Assembly (NCBI GenBank): GCA_963764955.1
Contig: CAVXVE010000024.1
Span: 1-64,000 of the forward strand
Reading direction: 5' to 3'
Length of the DNA: 64,000 nt
Origin: Roseiarcus sp963764955
Lineage (GTDB): Bacteria; Pseudomonadota; Alphaproteobacteria; Rhizobiales; Beijerinckiaceae
Shown here: in pieces, positions 1-6,968 of the stretch
Layout of the letters: each line of letters opens with the position of its first letter
How positions within the stretch are numbered: the first letter of the stretch is position 1
The notes under the pieces: generated by a model
The model's input: only the letters and a program-made list of their open reading frames with translations
Told to the model about the DNA's origin: nothing
Databases searched by the model: none
Program-made: the position numbers and the translations under genes

Positions 1-306
1 TGTTGTCACGTTTCGAGGTCACTGCTAACCCCCGTTCGATGTGAGCAAACTTGATCGCGGCTTCCAAGGCTTCCCCGATGTCGGCGAGTTCCCGTCTGGC
101 GGGCGGCGGGGGCCGCGCGCATCGAGGATGAACTTCAGGGCGGCGCCGATGACGGTCAGTGCAATTGCGTTGGCGTTGGCGAGGCCATGGGCTTTGCGGT
201 TGAGCGCCGGGCCTTCGAGGATCTCCGACGCAAGATCGGGGGCGGGCGCGCTGGGCTGCGAAGCTGCGGTGTCGAACGAGATCAGCTCTGTCTTCGGCGC
301 AAACAC
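1..306 (-). pseudogene. Hypothetical element protein, frameshifted and cut by window edge
   Basis: Unknown function. A GTG start at 306 follows a GGAGG about nine bases upstream. The frame encodes MFAPKTELISFDTAASQ... and continues through ALKFILDARG. Near 99-112, in a C/G-rich run, the sensible reading changes frame to ARRELADIGEALEAAIKF and then runs open to base 1. Both halves have normal amino-acid composition, whereas the unshifted continuation is a short proline/serine-rich tail that stops at 25. I read this as one gene with an indel, real or a sequencing error, whose 3' end lies outside the window. It is the last gene seen of the minus-strand element cluster. Confidence 0.5.
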
Positions 307-443
307 TCACCGACGCCTCCATCGTCGACTGACCGCCCCTCTGAGCGCAGCGGAGGGAGCCGCCGAGGGGGCCCCAAGCCCCCGAAAAGGCGGCTTCCAA
401 ACGCCTGGGGGGTATGGGGGGTTGGAGCACACCCCCTTGGAAG

Positions 444-520
444 GCGGTTGGAAAGCGGTTGACACCCCGGTTGGACGGCGGTTGGAAGGGCAATTTTCCG
501 GTTGGACGGCGGTTGGAAGG
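444..520. repeat. Iteron-like GGTTGGA repeats beside the helicase gene
   Basis: The heptamer GGTTGGA (or one-base variants) starts at about 446, 457, 469, 480, 500 and 511, so most steps are 11-12 bases, roughly one helical turn. A 23-base unit beginning CCGGTTGGACGG is present twice without mismatch, at 467-489 and 498-520. The array abuts the 3' end of the RepA-like helicase gene (stop at 522). Phased short repeats beside a replication gene resemble iterons, but no replication function is shown. The 307-521 interval also holds a weak minus ORF starting at 525 that overlaps the helicase stop. It is proline-rich and I do not call it. Confidence 0.5.
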
Positions 521-521
521 C

Positions 522-1673
522 TCATTGGAGGGCCTCCTCAGGGGGGCCGGCGACGATCCGTTGCCGCTGTTTCGATGGCGGCCCGCTGATCTCGTTGTGG
601 ATGCGGTTGGCGGCGAAGAGGCGCTGCATGGCGGCGTTCAGACGCGCTGTCCTGAGGCCCTTTGCGCCACGGTGCTCGGCGAACAGGGCGGGGGCGAACG
701 CATTGGACTTCTTATCGGACACGTGGCGCCCTGAGCGCGCGAAGTCCGCGAGGATTTCAAGGAAGGCGCGCTCGTCGGCCGCGTCCGCTTGCAACTGGTC
801 GGCGGTGGAGGCGATCTCGAGGACGAAGACGCCGTCACGCCATCGCAGCACCACCTCGCCGCCGGCGCGACCATAGTTCGCCTTCTTCGTTGTCAGGATG
901 CGGCGGTCGTCATTGTCGTCTCGCTCCGACCCTTTTGGGCGCTCGAAGTAGAGCCGCGATCGGACGGAATTGCTCCATGCGGTGCTTCCGGACGTTCCCG
1001 TTCCGCTCGTCATCCCTGTCAGGCTCGGATGCGAGAGCAACAGGATGGTCACGCCATATTTGATCGCCAGGCCGCGCAGCATGCCGATGAACTGGCGGGC
1101 CTGCGGTCGCTTGATCTCGTCGCCGCCGAATAGGTCGGCGAGCGTGTCGAGGATCAGGAGATCAGGCCGCAACTCATCGAGCTTGGCTTCGAGCGCTTTG
1201 AAGAGCGCGGTTTCCTTCAAGATGCTGTCGCGCGGAGTCGCTAGGACGGCGTCGCGGCCCGCGAGGGGCAGGATATCGAGGCTTTCCAGTTCGTCGATCG
1301 ACACGCTCTGGGCGCGGACGATGGCCGCGAGACGGCGGTGCAGCTCTGCGATATCGTCCTCGGCCGAGACGAAGAGGGTGCGGCCCCTGTTGGGGACCTG
1401 CCCCGCCCATTCCGTCCCCGTCGCCATGGCCACCGCGAGTTGAAGCGCGAGGAGCGACTTGCCCGTGCCTCCGTCGCCGGACAGCATCGTGATCTCTCGC
1501 GCCGGGACAAGACCAGGGATTAGCCATTCGCGCGGGGGCGGCTCTTTCCTGGCGAGGGATAGGGCGTTGACGATTTTCAGCGTCGGGAGCGGAGGGTCAT
1601 CTGTCGGGGAGAAGCCAAACCTTGCGTGGAAGTCCGCCGGCAGGTCGTCGTCCACGAGGGGAACGAACTTCAC
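522..1673 (-). CDS. RepA-like AAA/RecA-fold replicative helicase of the element
   Basis: A 383-residue ATPase related to the RepA/DnaB-like helicases of plasmids and phages. The Walker A motif GDGGTGKS lies at residues 66-73 after a short N-terminal region. A Walker B-like segment, DLLILDTLADLFGGDE, is near residues 170-185, followed by LLLLSHPS typical of RecA-fold sensor regions. The C-terminal third is basic and probably winged-helix or DNA-binding. The start overlaps the upstream gene's stop by four bases, so translation is probably coupled. Its job is likely unwinding at the element's own origin, possibly the repeats just downstream. Assignment to the helicase family is good; the role in this element is inferred from context. 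Confidence 0.8.
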   Translation of the reverse strand: MKFVPLVDDDLPADFHARFGFSPTDDPPLPTLKIVNALSLARKEPPPREWLIPGLVPAREITMLSGDGGTGKSLLALQLAVAMATGTEWAGQVPNRGRTLFVSAEDDIAELHRRLAAIVRAQSVSIDELESLDILPLAGRDAVLATPRDSILKETALFKALEAKLDELRPDLLILDTLADLFGGDEIKRPQARQFIGMLRGLAIKYGVTILLLSHPSLTGMTSGTGTSGSTAWSNSVRSRLYFERPKGSERDDNDDRRILTTKKANYGRAGGEVVLRWRDGVFVLEIASTADQLQADAADERAFLEILADFARSGRHVSDKKSNAFAPALFAEHRGAKGLRTARLNAAMQRLFAANRIHNEISGPPSKQRQRIVAGPPEEALQ

Positions 1674-2200
1674 GCCGCCCTCCCTTGTGGCACAAAAATC
1701 CGTGGCCGGCGCGGGGCGATCAAGTCGCGCAGGCGAAGACCGAAGGCGGCCGATGAGGCCTTAAGCGGCTCAGCGGCGCGCAGGATGGGAGCCGCCCTCT
1801 TGGGGTCGACGATGACCACGCCGTCTCTCACGGCGAGCAGCCACAGCAAGGCCGTCTCGTGGACCTTCAGCGCGTTCTCAGGGTCGAGCCTGGGGGCGTA
1901 GATCGCCTCTGCGCCCAACAGGGGCGCGTCTCCGTACCATGCCGCCAGCCTGTTCTTCTTGGCTGACCACGCGACGAGGTCGCAGGGGTCGCCCTCCTCG
2001 TCGCGGGCCAAGAAGATGAGCGCGCCATCCCCGTCAGCGAAATCGAACAGGGGTTGGCCTTCATGGAACGAGACCTCGGCGAAGGCTGGGAGTTCAGGCT
2101 CGGCGAGGGCGTCGATCGAGACCCCCTGGCCGCGGAGGAACCTGATCACGTCGGGTTTTGGCGGGGCGATATGGATGTAGAAGTTCGGGAAGTCTGTCAC
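1670..2200 (-). CDS. Conserved hypothetical protein in the element replication operon
   Basis: A 176-residue protein I cannot assign. It begins MTDFPNFYIHIAPPKPDVIRF and is rich in acidic and hydrophobic residues, with no membrane segment or obvious catalytic motif. It overlaps the RuvC-like gene upstream (2197-2200) and the helicase gene downstream (1670-1673) by four bases on each side, so the three are co-translated. A segment around residues 70-110 (ALIFLARDEEGDPCDLVAW) recalls the Toprim-like or primase-associated proteins next to RepA-type helicases, but the acidic motif is incomplete. A role in replication initiation or priming is only suggested by context. Confidence 0.6.
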   Translation of the reverse strand: MTDFPNFYIHIAPPKPDVIRFLRGQGVSIDALAEPELPAFAEVSFHEGQPLFDFADGDGALIFLARDEEGDPCDLVAWSAKKNRLAAWYGDAPLLGAEAIYAPRLDPENALKVHETALLWLLAVRDGVVIVDPKRAAPILRAAEPLKASSAAFGLRLRDLIAPRRPRIFVPQGRAA

Positions 2201-2691
2201 TTGAAGCCCCCGTTCTTCAAGATGCCAGCGAGCCCAATTAGGGCAGCGTCACTCCGGCCATCATCTTTGACGCGGGCGAAGAGCCCAGCCTGTGCGGGCC
2301 GGCGGCGAATCGCTTCGGCCCTGGAGCGGTCTTTCGCGCCGTCCTTTCCGGGCGGAATGCCAATCAAGCGCTTCCAAACCGGAGGCGTCAGAAATCGAAT
2401 AGGAAGACCAAGGGCGGCGCACGCGCCCTCGATAACTCCTCGGCTGCGGCCAAAGCAGAAGCTGCTTGTAGGGCCCTCTCCGGGCCGCGCAGAGACGAAT
2501 TCGCAGATGACTTCTCGCGCACGCCATCGCGCCATCTGGTCGGCGAGCAACGGCGCGCTGACGCTTGCGCGTCCGGCTGAGCCATCGCGCAGTATCGGCA
2601 TGTCGGCGACTTCGATCAGCTCCCCGGCCCGACTGACGAGCGCGAGGGTGCCCGCAATGCCGGGATCAATTCCAATGACGTACTCGCTCAT
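2197..2691 (-). CDS. RuvC-like Holliday-junction endonuclease (phage type)
   Basis: This 164-residue protein opens with YVIGIDPGIAGTLALV, the first RNase-H-fold strand of RuvC with its catalytic Asp in IDPG. A second acidic residue follows in VICEFV and a late Asp in DGRSDAALIG, which together give the expected metal-binding set. The length matches phage and host RuvC proteins (about 155-175). It probably resolves branched intermediates made during replication or recombination of the element. It is the first gene of the overlapping trio with the unknown protein and the helicase. The host ruvC normally sits with ruvA and ruvB, so this copy belongs to the element. Confidence 0.8.
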   Translation of the reverse strand: MSEYVIGIDPGIAGTLALVSRAGELIEVADMPILRDGSAGRASVSAPLLADQMARWRAREVICEFVSARPGEGPTSSFCFGRSRGVIEGACAALGLPIRFLTPPVWKRLIGIPPGKDGAKDRSRAEAIRRRPAQAGLFARVKDDGRSDAALIGLAGILKNGGFK

Positions 2692-2896
2692 ATCCGGCCC
2701 TCCACGAATCGACGGGGGACGCGAACACGGCGTGGTCGAGCGAAAATGGCGCCGGATCAGGCCAAAAGGCTTGGCAGATCGGAAGGCTTGTGGTAGCTGA
2801 AAACCCGCGATGCTTGCCAGAGTGCGCAGATTTTTGGAGCCGGTCGACGCGCGGTCGACAGCGAGCGGCCCTCACGCTTTTCGGGGAGGCCACGGC

Positions 2897-3112
2897 TCAA
2901 GCGACCCCCACAATCGAGCGGCCTTCGATATAGGCGCGGGCCACCGGGCCCGGGACGACCGATTTGCGCCCAATTTTCCTGAGGGCCACAAGGCCGTTCC
3001 TTACGTCCTCGTAGAAGCCCGACCGCGAGCGGTTCCGCAGCGCGCACACCTCGGAAACCGTGAGGTTTCCGCAGCGAAGCCGCTCGTCAATGCTGAATTT
3101 CTTATCAGCCAT
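2897..3112 (-). CDS. AlpA-like small helix-turn-helix protein (excisionase/activator)
   Basis: A 71-residue basic protein starting MADKKFSIDERL. The segment LTVSEVCALRNRSRSGFYEDV forms a winged-helix recognition unit like that of AlpA/MerR-type excisionases. I chose the ATG at 3112 over an upstream one because GGAGA lies nine bases before it. AlpA of phage P4-like elements activates integrase-dependent excision; a similar directionality-factor role here is inferred. It lies between the RuvC-led operon and an unknown 261-residue gene. A 7-base inverted repeat at 3215-3235 upstream could be its operator. Confidence 0.65.
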   Translation of the reverse strand: MADKKFSIDERLRCGNLTVSEVCALRNRSRSGFYEDVRNGLVALRKIGRKSVVPGPVARAYIEGRSIVGVA

Positions 3113-3214
3113 TTTCGACTGTCTCCATTGATGTTCGCCGCCGAAACGCAGCAAACGACGATGGAGGGTCTACAACGAGATCGGCCCTGCGAAGGATGAC
3201 GCCGCCGCAATTGC

Positions 3215-3235
3215 GGGTAACGTCAAAAGTTACCC
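3215..3235. repeat. Perfect inverted repeat GGGTAAC / GTTACCC
   Basis: Seven-base arms (3215-3221 and 3229-3235) surround a seven-base spacer. The repeat lies just after the stop codon of the 261-residue gene and about 100 bases before the AlpA-like start, both on the minus strand. There is no T-run after it, so an operator for a small DNA-binding protein is at least as likely as a terminator. Confidence 0.45.
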
Positions 3236-3239
3236 TTCA

Positions 3240-4025
3240 TCAGCGCCATGATGGGCCGCTTCGAACGATGCAAGCGATATCGGACCCGTCAAAGTTCAGG
3301 GAGCGCACTGCTCCGATAAATTCGGGATCGCCCGACTTGCCATGATTGAACGTATCGATCCAGGCCGACTGAACAAATCTGAGGAATGGGTTCTTAGACC
3401 GTTCCGCACTCACCCCCGGAGAGCCTCCGGTAAGGTAAATCCAACACTCCGCAAGAATCTTTGCGAATGCAGCATGCTCAGGCTTTGTCGACTTTGGCCG
3501 CGCCTTTCCGATCCGGACTCCCTTAAAATATGCGGCGTCTTCCAGCCGCTTCATAGCTTCGCGGGCCCCCCACAAGCACTCGCCGTCTTTCCTCGCGAGC
3601 GCATGGAGCGCTCGCGCATCGAGTCCCTCGACTTCCTGATATCCGGCGATGGACGTCACGATCGCGAGCTCAAGATCTGCTCCAACCTTCGCGTTGGAAT
3701 CCAAGACACGTAGGAGCCGATCAGTTGCCCGCCGCGCAGTCGCTGCGTGTTTCGCAATGCGCCCGAGTTCCCCTGCGCTGTCAGGCGGTGAGTTCTTTCG
3801 AAAGTCCAAAACCGCATAAAGGCCGACTTCCAACGCACGCCTCGTTAGAAGCTTCGCCTCAGTCTGCGGGCGAAGGAGCGGAAGGCGCTTTGATTGGACT
3901 CGTGATCGGAGAGCCGCGTCGATCTCCAGAGCCTCGTAATCGTCCTTTCGTTCATCGCGCGCCCAAATCCGCGCGAGTGTCGCATTGACCGCATCGTCAT
4001 CCACCGCGCGCACCTCGCGCAGCAC
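3240..4025 (-). CDS. Unknown element protein, 261 residues
   Basis: A long, soluble, helix-rich protein with no motif I recognise. It is charged in its first 60 residues (RDERKDDYEALEIDAALRSR) and has LYAVLDFRKN and GGSPGVSAERSKNPFLRF further on. There is no signal peptide or membrane span. The call uses a GTG at 4025 without a good ribosome-binding site, so the start is uncertain. Its place between small element genes and the AlpA-like gene, on the same strand, makes it part of the integrative element. No function can be proposed. Confidence 0.6.
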   Translation of the reverse strand: MLREVRAVDDDAVNATLARIWARDERKDDYEALEIDAALRSRVQSKRLPLLRPQTEAKLLTRRALEVGLYAVLDFRKNSPPDSAGELGRIAKHAATARRATDRLLRVLDSNAKVGADLELAIVTSIAGYQEVEGLDARALHALARKDGECLWGAREAMKRLEDAAYFKGVRIGKARPKSTKPEHAAFAKILAECWIYLTGGSPGVSAERSKNPFLRFVQSAWIDTFNHGKSGDPEFIGAVRSLNFDGSDIACIVRSGPSWR

Positions 4026-4154
4026 CGGGGGACGCGCGGAAACCGAAGGTGCGTTTCGGCTTGTCGGATCGCCGTCCTATCCGCGCGATTGGAATCTTGT
4101 ACCGAAGACCGGAGTTTGTCTCCCTGCGCTGTCGTCTGTCCACAGCTTTCCGCG

Positions 4155-4361
4155 TCACTTCCCAGAGGGAATGCGCTTCAATTCGTTCAAGGGGCTAAGC
4201 GGCGAGGAATGAGCTCGCCCGCGCGAGTCGGCGTCCTGCGCCATCCGCGTTGCGGTATCGAGCCCGATCCTTTTCCCGGTCCGCTTCGCCGCGATGAGGG
4301 CGACGCGCCGCCAGTGCGCGGGCGTTCGTCCGGCATGAGTTGTCCCGTCGGGCAGGATCAC
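4155..4361 (-). CDS. Small hypothetical element protein (68 residues)
   Basis: A short basic protein beginning from GTG (MILPDGTTHAGRTPAHWRR). Its start overlaps the stop of the gene upstream as GTGA, which supports translation as part of that pair. It has no recognised motif beyond the polar, arginine-rich N-terminus. It belongs to the minus-strand element cluster. Confidence 0.45.
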   Translation of the reverse strand: MILPDGTTHAGRTPAHWRRVALIAAKRTGKRIGLDTATRMAQDADSRGRAHSSPLSPLNELKRIPSGK

Positions 4362-4600
4362 GTCATGTTCGCGCTGGCGAGCTTCTCATAGGCCTCGCCG
4401 CCCTGGCCCCGGATCAGGGCCTCGGCGTCGACTTGTGCCAGCCGGCGGGCTTCCTGGCGACGTCGGAGCCATTGCAGCATCGAACCCCTTTCGCGTTCGA
4501 GGTCGGGGTTTATGGGGTCTTGTCCGCTGAGAGCGCCTTGCGGGCATTTCCTGAGCCTTCTAACGGCCTCGTCGTATCCACATGCTTCGAAATCAATCAT
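4358..4600 (-). CDS. Small hypothetical element protein (about 80 residues)
   Basis: Starting at the ATG at 4600 (MIDFEACGYDEAVRRLRKC) the protein is highly charged and helical, ending in a coiled-coil-like stretch (LQWLRRRQEARRLAQVDAEA). An upstream in-frame ATG at 4675 exists, but it lies inside the preceding gene and the internal one follows GACGAGG. It overlaps its downstream neighbour by four bases. A degenerate copy of part of this gene (the LQWLR region) seems to occur again around 5020-5090, suggesting local duplication. Function unknown. Confidence 0.5.
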   Translation of the reverse strand: MIDFEACGYDEAVRRLRKCPQGALSGQDPINPDLERERGSMLQWLRRRQEARRLAQVDAEALIRGQGGEAYEKLASANMT

Positions 4601-4929
4601 CCTCGTCGCCCCAACGCTGGCGAGGGACATAGTACTCATAAACGGGCGGTGGCGGCGGTAATACGTAGACGCCAAAGGCCGGTGGCGCGGGCGTCGGATA
4701 GAAGCCGTATGCCGGGGGCGCTGTCCATCCCCACCGATGCCAGTGGCGGTTCGGGTGCCAACGCCCCCAGCGATCCCACCAGACGTGCTCGATTTCAGGA
4801 CTCGCTACTATTTGCACCAGCGACGTGGCCGCGAGGGTAAAAGCGAACGAGGGGCGTCGCGCTGCTCAACAGCATCGCCGCTCCGGCGACTGCGCCCCAC
4901 AAGGAAGTCGAGACCTTCGACGAAGCCAT
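4593..4929 (-). pseudogene. Exported Trp/Tyr/Pro-rich small protein, split by a frameshift
   Basis: An ATG at 4929 preceded by AAGGAG (7-base spacing) starts MASSKVSTSLWGAVAGAAML, a clear signal peptide. At the C4 run 4850-4853 the frame is lost. With one C fewer it continues ATPSFAFTLAATSLVQ, giving a normal signal-peptidase site (SFA/F), and then a mature part EHVWWDRWGRWHPNRH with Trp/His clusters and a proline/tyrosine-rich tail ending at 4593. The ribosome-binding site, the signal peptide and the sensible join all show that the two frames were one gene. The lesion may be real or a homopolymer error. Small secreted W/Y/P-rich proteins of this kind are common in Hyphomicrobiales; their role is unknown. 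Confidence 0.7.
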
Positions 4930-5112
4930 GTCGGAACTCCTTTCCTGAATTCTCGCGCTCGCGACAGAGAAGCTCGAGGCCGAGAAGGCCGTCCAAGTTA
5001 GGCAACCTTACACGAGATGCGCCAACAGGCGACGGTCTGGCCGAGTCGGAGCCACTGCAGGATCTCCTACCCCCTTTCGTCACCCAGGCCGGTTGCTGCA
5101 TCCTCCCCCGCC

Positions 5113-5265
5113 ATGTGCAACCTCTACAGCTTGACCAATCTTGACAACTCAGAGTCGCGGCTTCGCGCGTTTGAGTTCGTTGTTCGGCAATATGCTCTGC
5201 ATTACCGCGTCGGTTTGGAGGAGGCGAAGTTGGCGCTGCGGCCGATCACGCTCGGCGCGCGGTGA
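5113..5265 (+). pseudogene. Possible 5' stub of an SRAP (HMCES/YedK) peptidase gene
   Basis: The 50-residue frame begins MCNLYSLT, which matches the conserved N-terminus of alphaproteobacterial SRAP proteins, where Cys2 forms the covalent link to abasic DNA. After those eight residues the sequence no longer resembles the family and stops at 5265, whereas SRAP proteins are about 200 residues or more. It looks like the start of a gene joined to unrelated DNA. A chance match is possible because only eight residues agree. Confidence 0.35.
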
Positions 5266-5279
5266 TGGTTGCGACACTA

Positions 5280-5441
5280 TCATCCGTAAGGCCTATGGAT
5301 AATGTCGGCGATAAGCGCGAATGCGTAGGCGAGTCCCGCGAGGACAAACGGGATCGTGAGGACGGCGGGGATCATGCCCCACTCGACGAGCTTGGGATTG
5401 AAACGCGCGGCGAGCCTGTTACCGCTGGGACGCAATAGCAT
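5280..5441 (-). CDS. Possible small single-span membrane protein
   Basis: A 53-residue frame from the ATG at 5441, with a basic N-terminus (RLAARFNPK) and one hydrophobic span (MIPAVLTIPFVLAGLAYAFA), ending at 5280. It sits just downstream of the integrase gene on the same strand. No clear ribosome-binding site precedes it, so translation is doubtful. Function unknown. Confidence 0.35.
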   Translation of the reverse strand: MLLRPSGNRLAARFNPKLVEWGMIPAVLTIPFVLAGLAYAFALIADIIHRPYG

Positions 5442-5457
5442 TAAAGAGATACCGGCT

Positions 5458-6729
5458 TCACGAATTGTTGCGACGCATTGGAATGATTGCGCCAGTCGAT
5501 TTCTCGTCGGAAATAATCGCGCGCATGCGTGCGTCCCACGAGGCGAGCGCAATCGCTTTGCGATCAATGAAATCGGAATGCACATAGTGCTTGACGAGGG
5601 TCTGGGCTTGCACGCCGCCAGCGCTGTGACCAACGATCGCGGCAACGATGTCGAGCGACAGGCCGAGCTCGACCATCTGTGTTGCCGCGGTACGGCGCAG
5701 GTCATGCGTCCCGAATCGTTCCACCGGCAGACGGTCCCAACGCGCGCGAATGTGCTGGCCGACCAGGGTCGCGCTGAGATCCATTCCACGCTCTGACACG
5801 AACAGCCGGCCGTCGTCGTCAGCTGTCTCAAGCCGCATCTCGACTATCTCGCGCGCTAGGCCAACGATTGGTGTGACTCTCGCCTTGTTGTTCTTCGATC
5901 GCTCCACTGGCAAGGTCCAAATCAATCGGCCTTTCGTGTCCTTGCTGAATTCGCTCGCGTGCATGCGGCTGGCTTCGCCAACTCGACAGCCGAGCAACAG
6001 CTGCAGCCGCAGTACATCTGCGGACATCGAGTACATGTCGCCACTGTTGAGCCATAGCCAAAGCTTGGCGATTTCATCGGCACTGAGAACGCGCTCGCGC
6101 GGTTCGCCCTCGTCGTAGGGCGTTAGCCCTGTCGTTGGATCGGTTTCAATGATGTCTTGGCGTAACGCCCAGCGAAACATCGCGCTAACCGTCTTGCGCC
6201 TCTTCTCAGCTTCGGACTCGTAGCCCTGGTCGACAGTCTCGTCGAACAGCATGCGTAAGTCGCGCCGTCGGATATCCGCAGCCTTGCGCGTCAGAACAGA
6301 CGCGAGCGCGCGTCTGAGCCGGCTTTCGATATCGTCTGCGGTTTTCAGTTTGCCCGCAACGCGACGCTTGACGTAATCGTTGATCAGTTCGCCAACGGTG
6401 AATGAACGCCCGTGTTCGTCGCGCGCCTCGGCTTCGTTGGCGACAAGGTCAATCCCGCGGCGTGCCGCCGATGTAAGTGTGTTTGCTCGTTCGCGTGCGG
6501 ATTCGAGGCTGACGTCGTCAAACCGGCCGAGCGACAAGCGCTTGACGCCCGCGCCTTTGACGCGGAACGTCAGGTCCCATGTTTTGCCGCCGTCGCGCGC
6601 CACGCGGACCGCCAGGCCTTTGCAGCGCGAATCCGGCAATCGATACGGCCCGGCTTGATCCGGCTTCAGCGCTTCAATTGTCTTTGACGTGAGTGCTTGC
6701 GGCGGGCGACTTGTTCCAGATCCTGTCAC
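5458..6729 (-). CDS. int: P4-type tyrosine integrase
   Basis: A 423-residue site-specific recombinase. Residues 12-105 form the DUF4102 arm-binding domain (GPYRLPDSRCKGLAVRVA is its signature), followed by a core-binding domain to about residue 205 and the catalytic domain. The active-site set is complete: R249 in GCRVGEA, H342 and R345 in HDLRRTAATQM, H368 in GHSAGG and the nucleophile Y382 in VKHYVHSD. It catalyses insertion and excision of the element, usually at a tRNA or ssrA 3' end. Its 5' end faces the right chromosomal flank, which is the usual place of the attachment site. No disruption is seen, so the enzyme should be active. Confidence 0.92.
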   Translation of the reverse strand: MTGSGTSRPPQALTSKTIEALKPDQAGPYRLPDSRCKGLAVRVARDGGKTWDLTFRVKGAGVKRLSLGRFDDVSLESARERANTLTSAARRGIDLVANEAEARDEHGRSFTVGELINDYVKRRVAGKLKTADDIESRLRRALASVLTRKAADIRRRDLRMLFDETVDQGYESEAEKRRKTVSAMFRWALRQDIIETDPTTGLTPYDEGEPRERVLSADEIAKLWLWLNSGDMYSMSADVLRLQLLLGCRVGEASRMHASEFSKDTKGRLIWTLPVERSKNNKARVTPIVGLAREIVEMRLETADDDGRLFVSERGMDLSATLVGQHIRARWDRLPVERFGTHDLRRTAATQMVELGLSLDIVAAIVGHSAGGVQAQTLVKHYVHSDFIDRKAIALASWDARMRAIISDEKSTGAIIPMRRNNS

Positions 6730-6968
6730 TGTCGTCGTGTCCTATTTCGTGGTTTCGTTTGTGTTTACTTCATATCGTGAATCCTCTGGCATATCGCAAC
6801 ACCATCGCAACAAATTTTGTGGATGCTCGCAAACGCGCTTGGACGTCTGCGGACAAAACAATCGCAGAAACGTTGGGCTAGCCGAGCGGTTGCAGATTGG
6901 GGCGGATGTCCACGGATTGGGACTCACGTCCCATTCCGGGACGGCGTCAGGAACGGGTTGGGGATCAA

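Larger units (their letters stand above)
1..6900. mobile_element. Right part of an integrative element (phage satellite / prophage remnant)
   Basis: A minus-strand gene set runs from a P4-type integrase (5458-6729) leftwards through small unknown genes, an AlpA-like protein, a RuvC-like resolvase, an unknown protein and a RepA-like helicase. Several of these overlap by four bases, as in compact phage operons. Beyond the integrase the genes become ordinary chromosomal ones, so the right boundary probably lies in 6730-6960. I found no tRNA gene or duplicated att core there. The left end is outside the window, and no capsid, terminase or tail genes are seen, so a satellite or a replication-competent island fits better than a full prophage. 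The boundary is inferred, not seen. Confidence 0.65.

Noticed and set aside
307..525. Minus 72-residue frame overlapping the RepA-like stop as ATGA
   Set aside because: It is made of the iteron repeats and proline/arginine-rich sequence; only the overlap favours it, so it is mentioned under the repeats but not called.
2666..2893. Minus-strand 75-residue frame between the RuvC-like and AlpA-like genes
   Set aside because: Arginine/serine-rich composition, no ribosome-binding site, overlaps the RuvC-like start; looks like an antisense-type chance frame.
6868..6900. TAGCCGAGCGGTTGCAGAT resembling a tRNA-Ser/Leu D-arm near the integrase
   Set aside because: No acceptor stem, anticodon arm or T-loop could be found around it, so it is not a tRNA gene; it might at most be a chance match or an att fragment.
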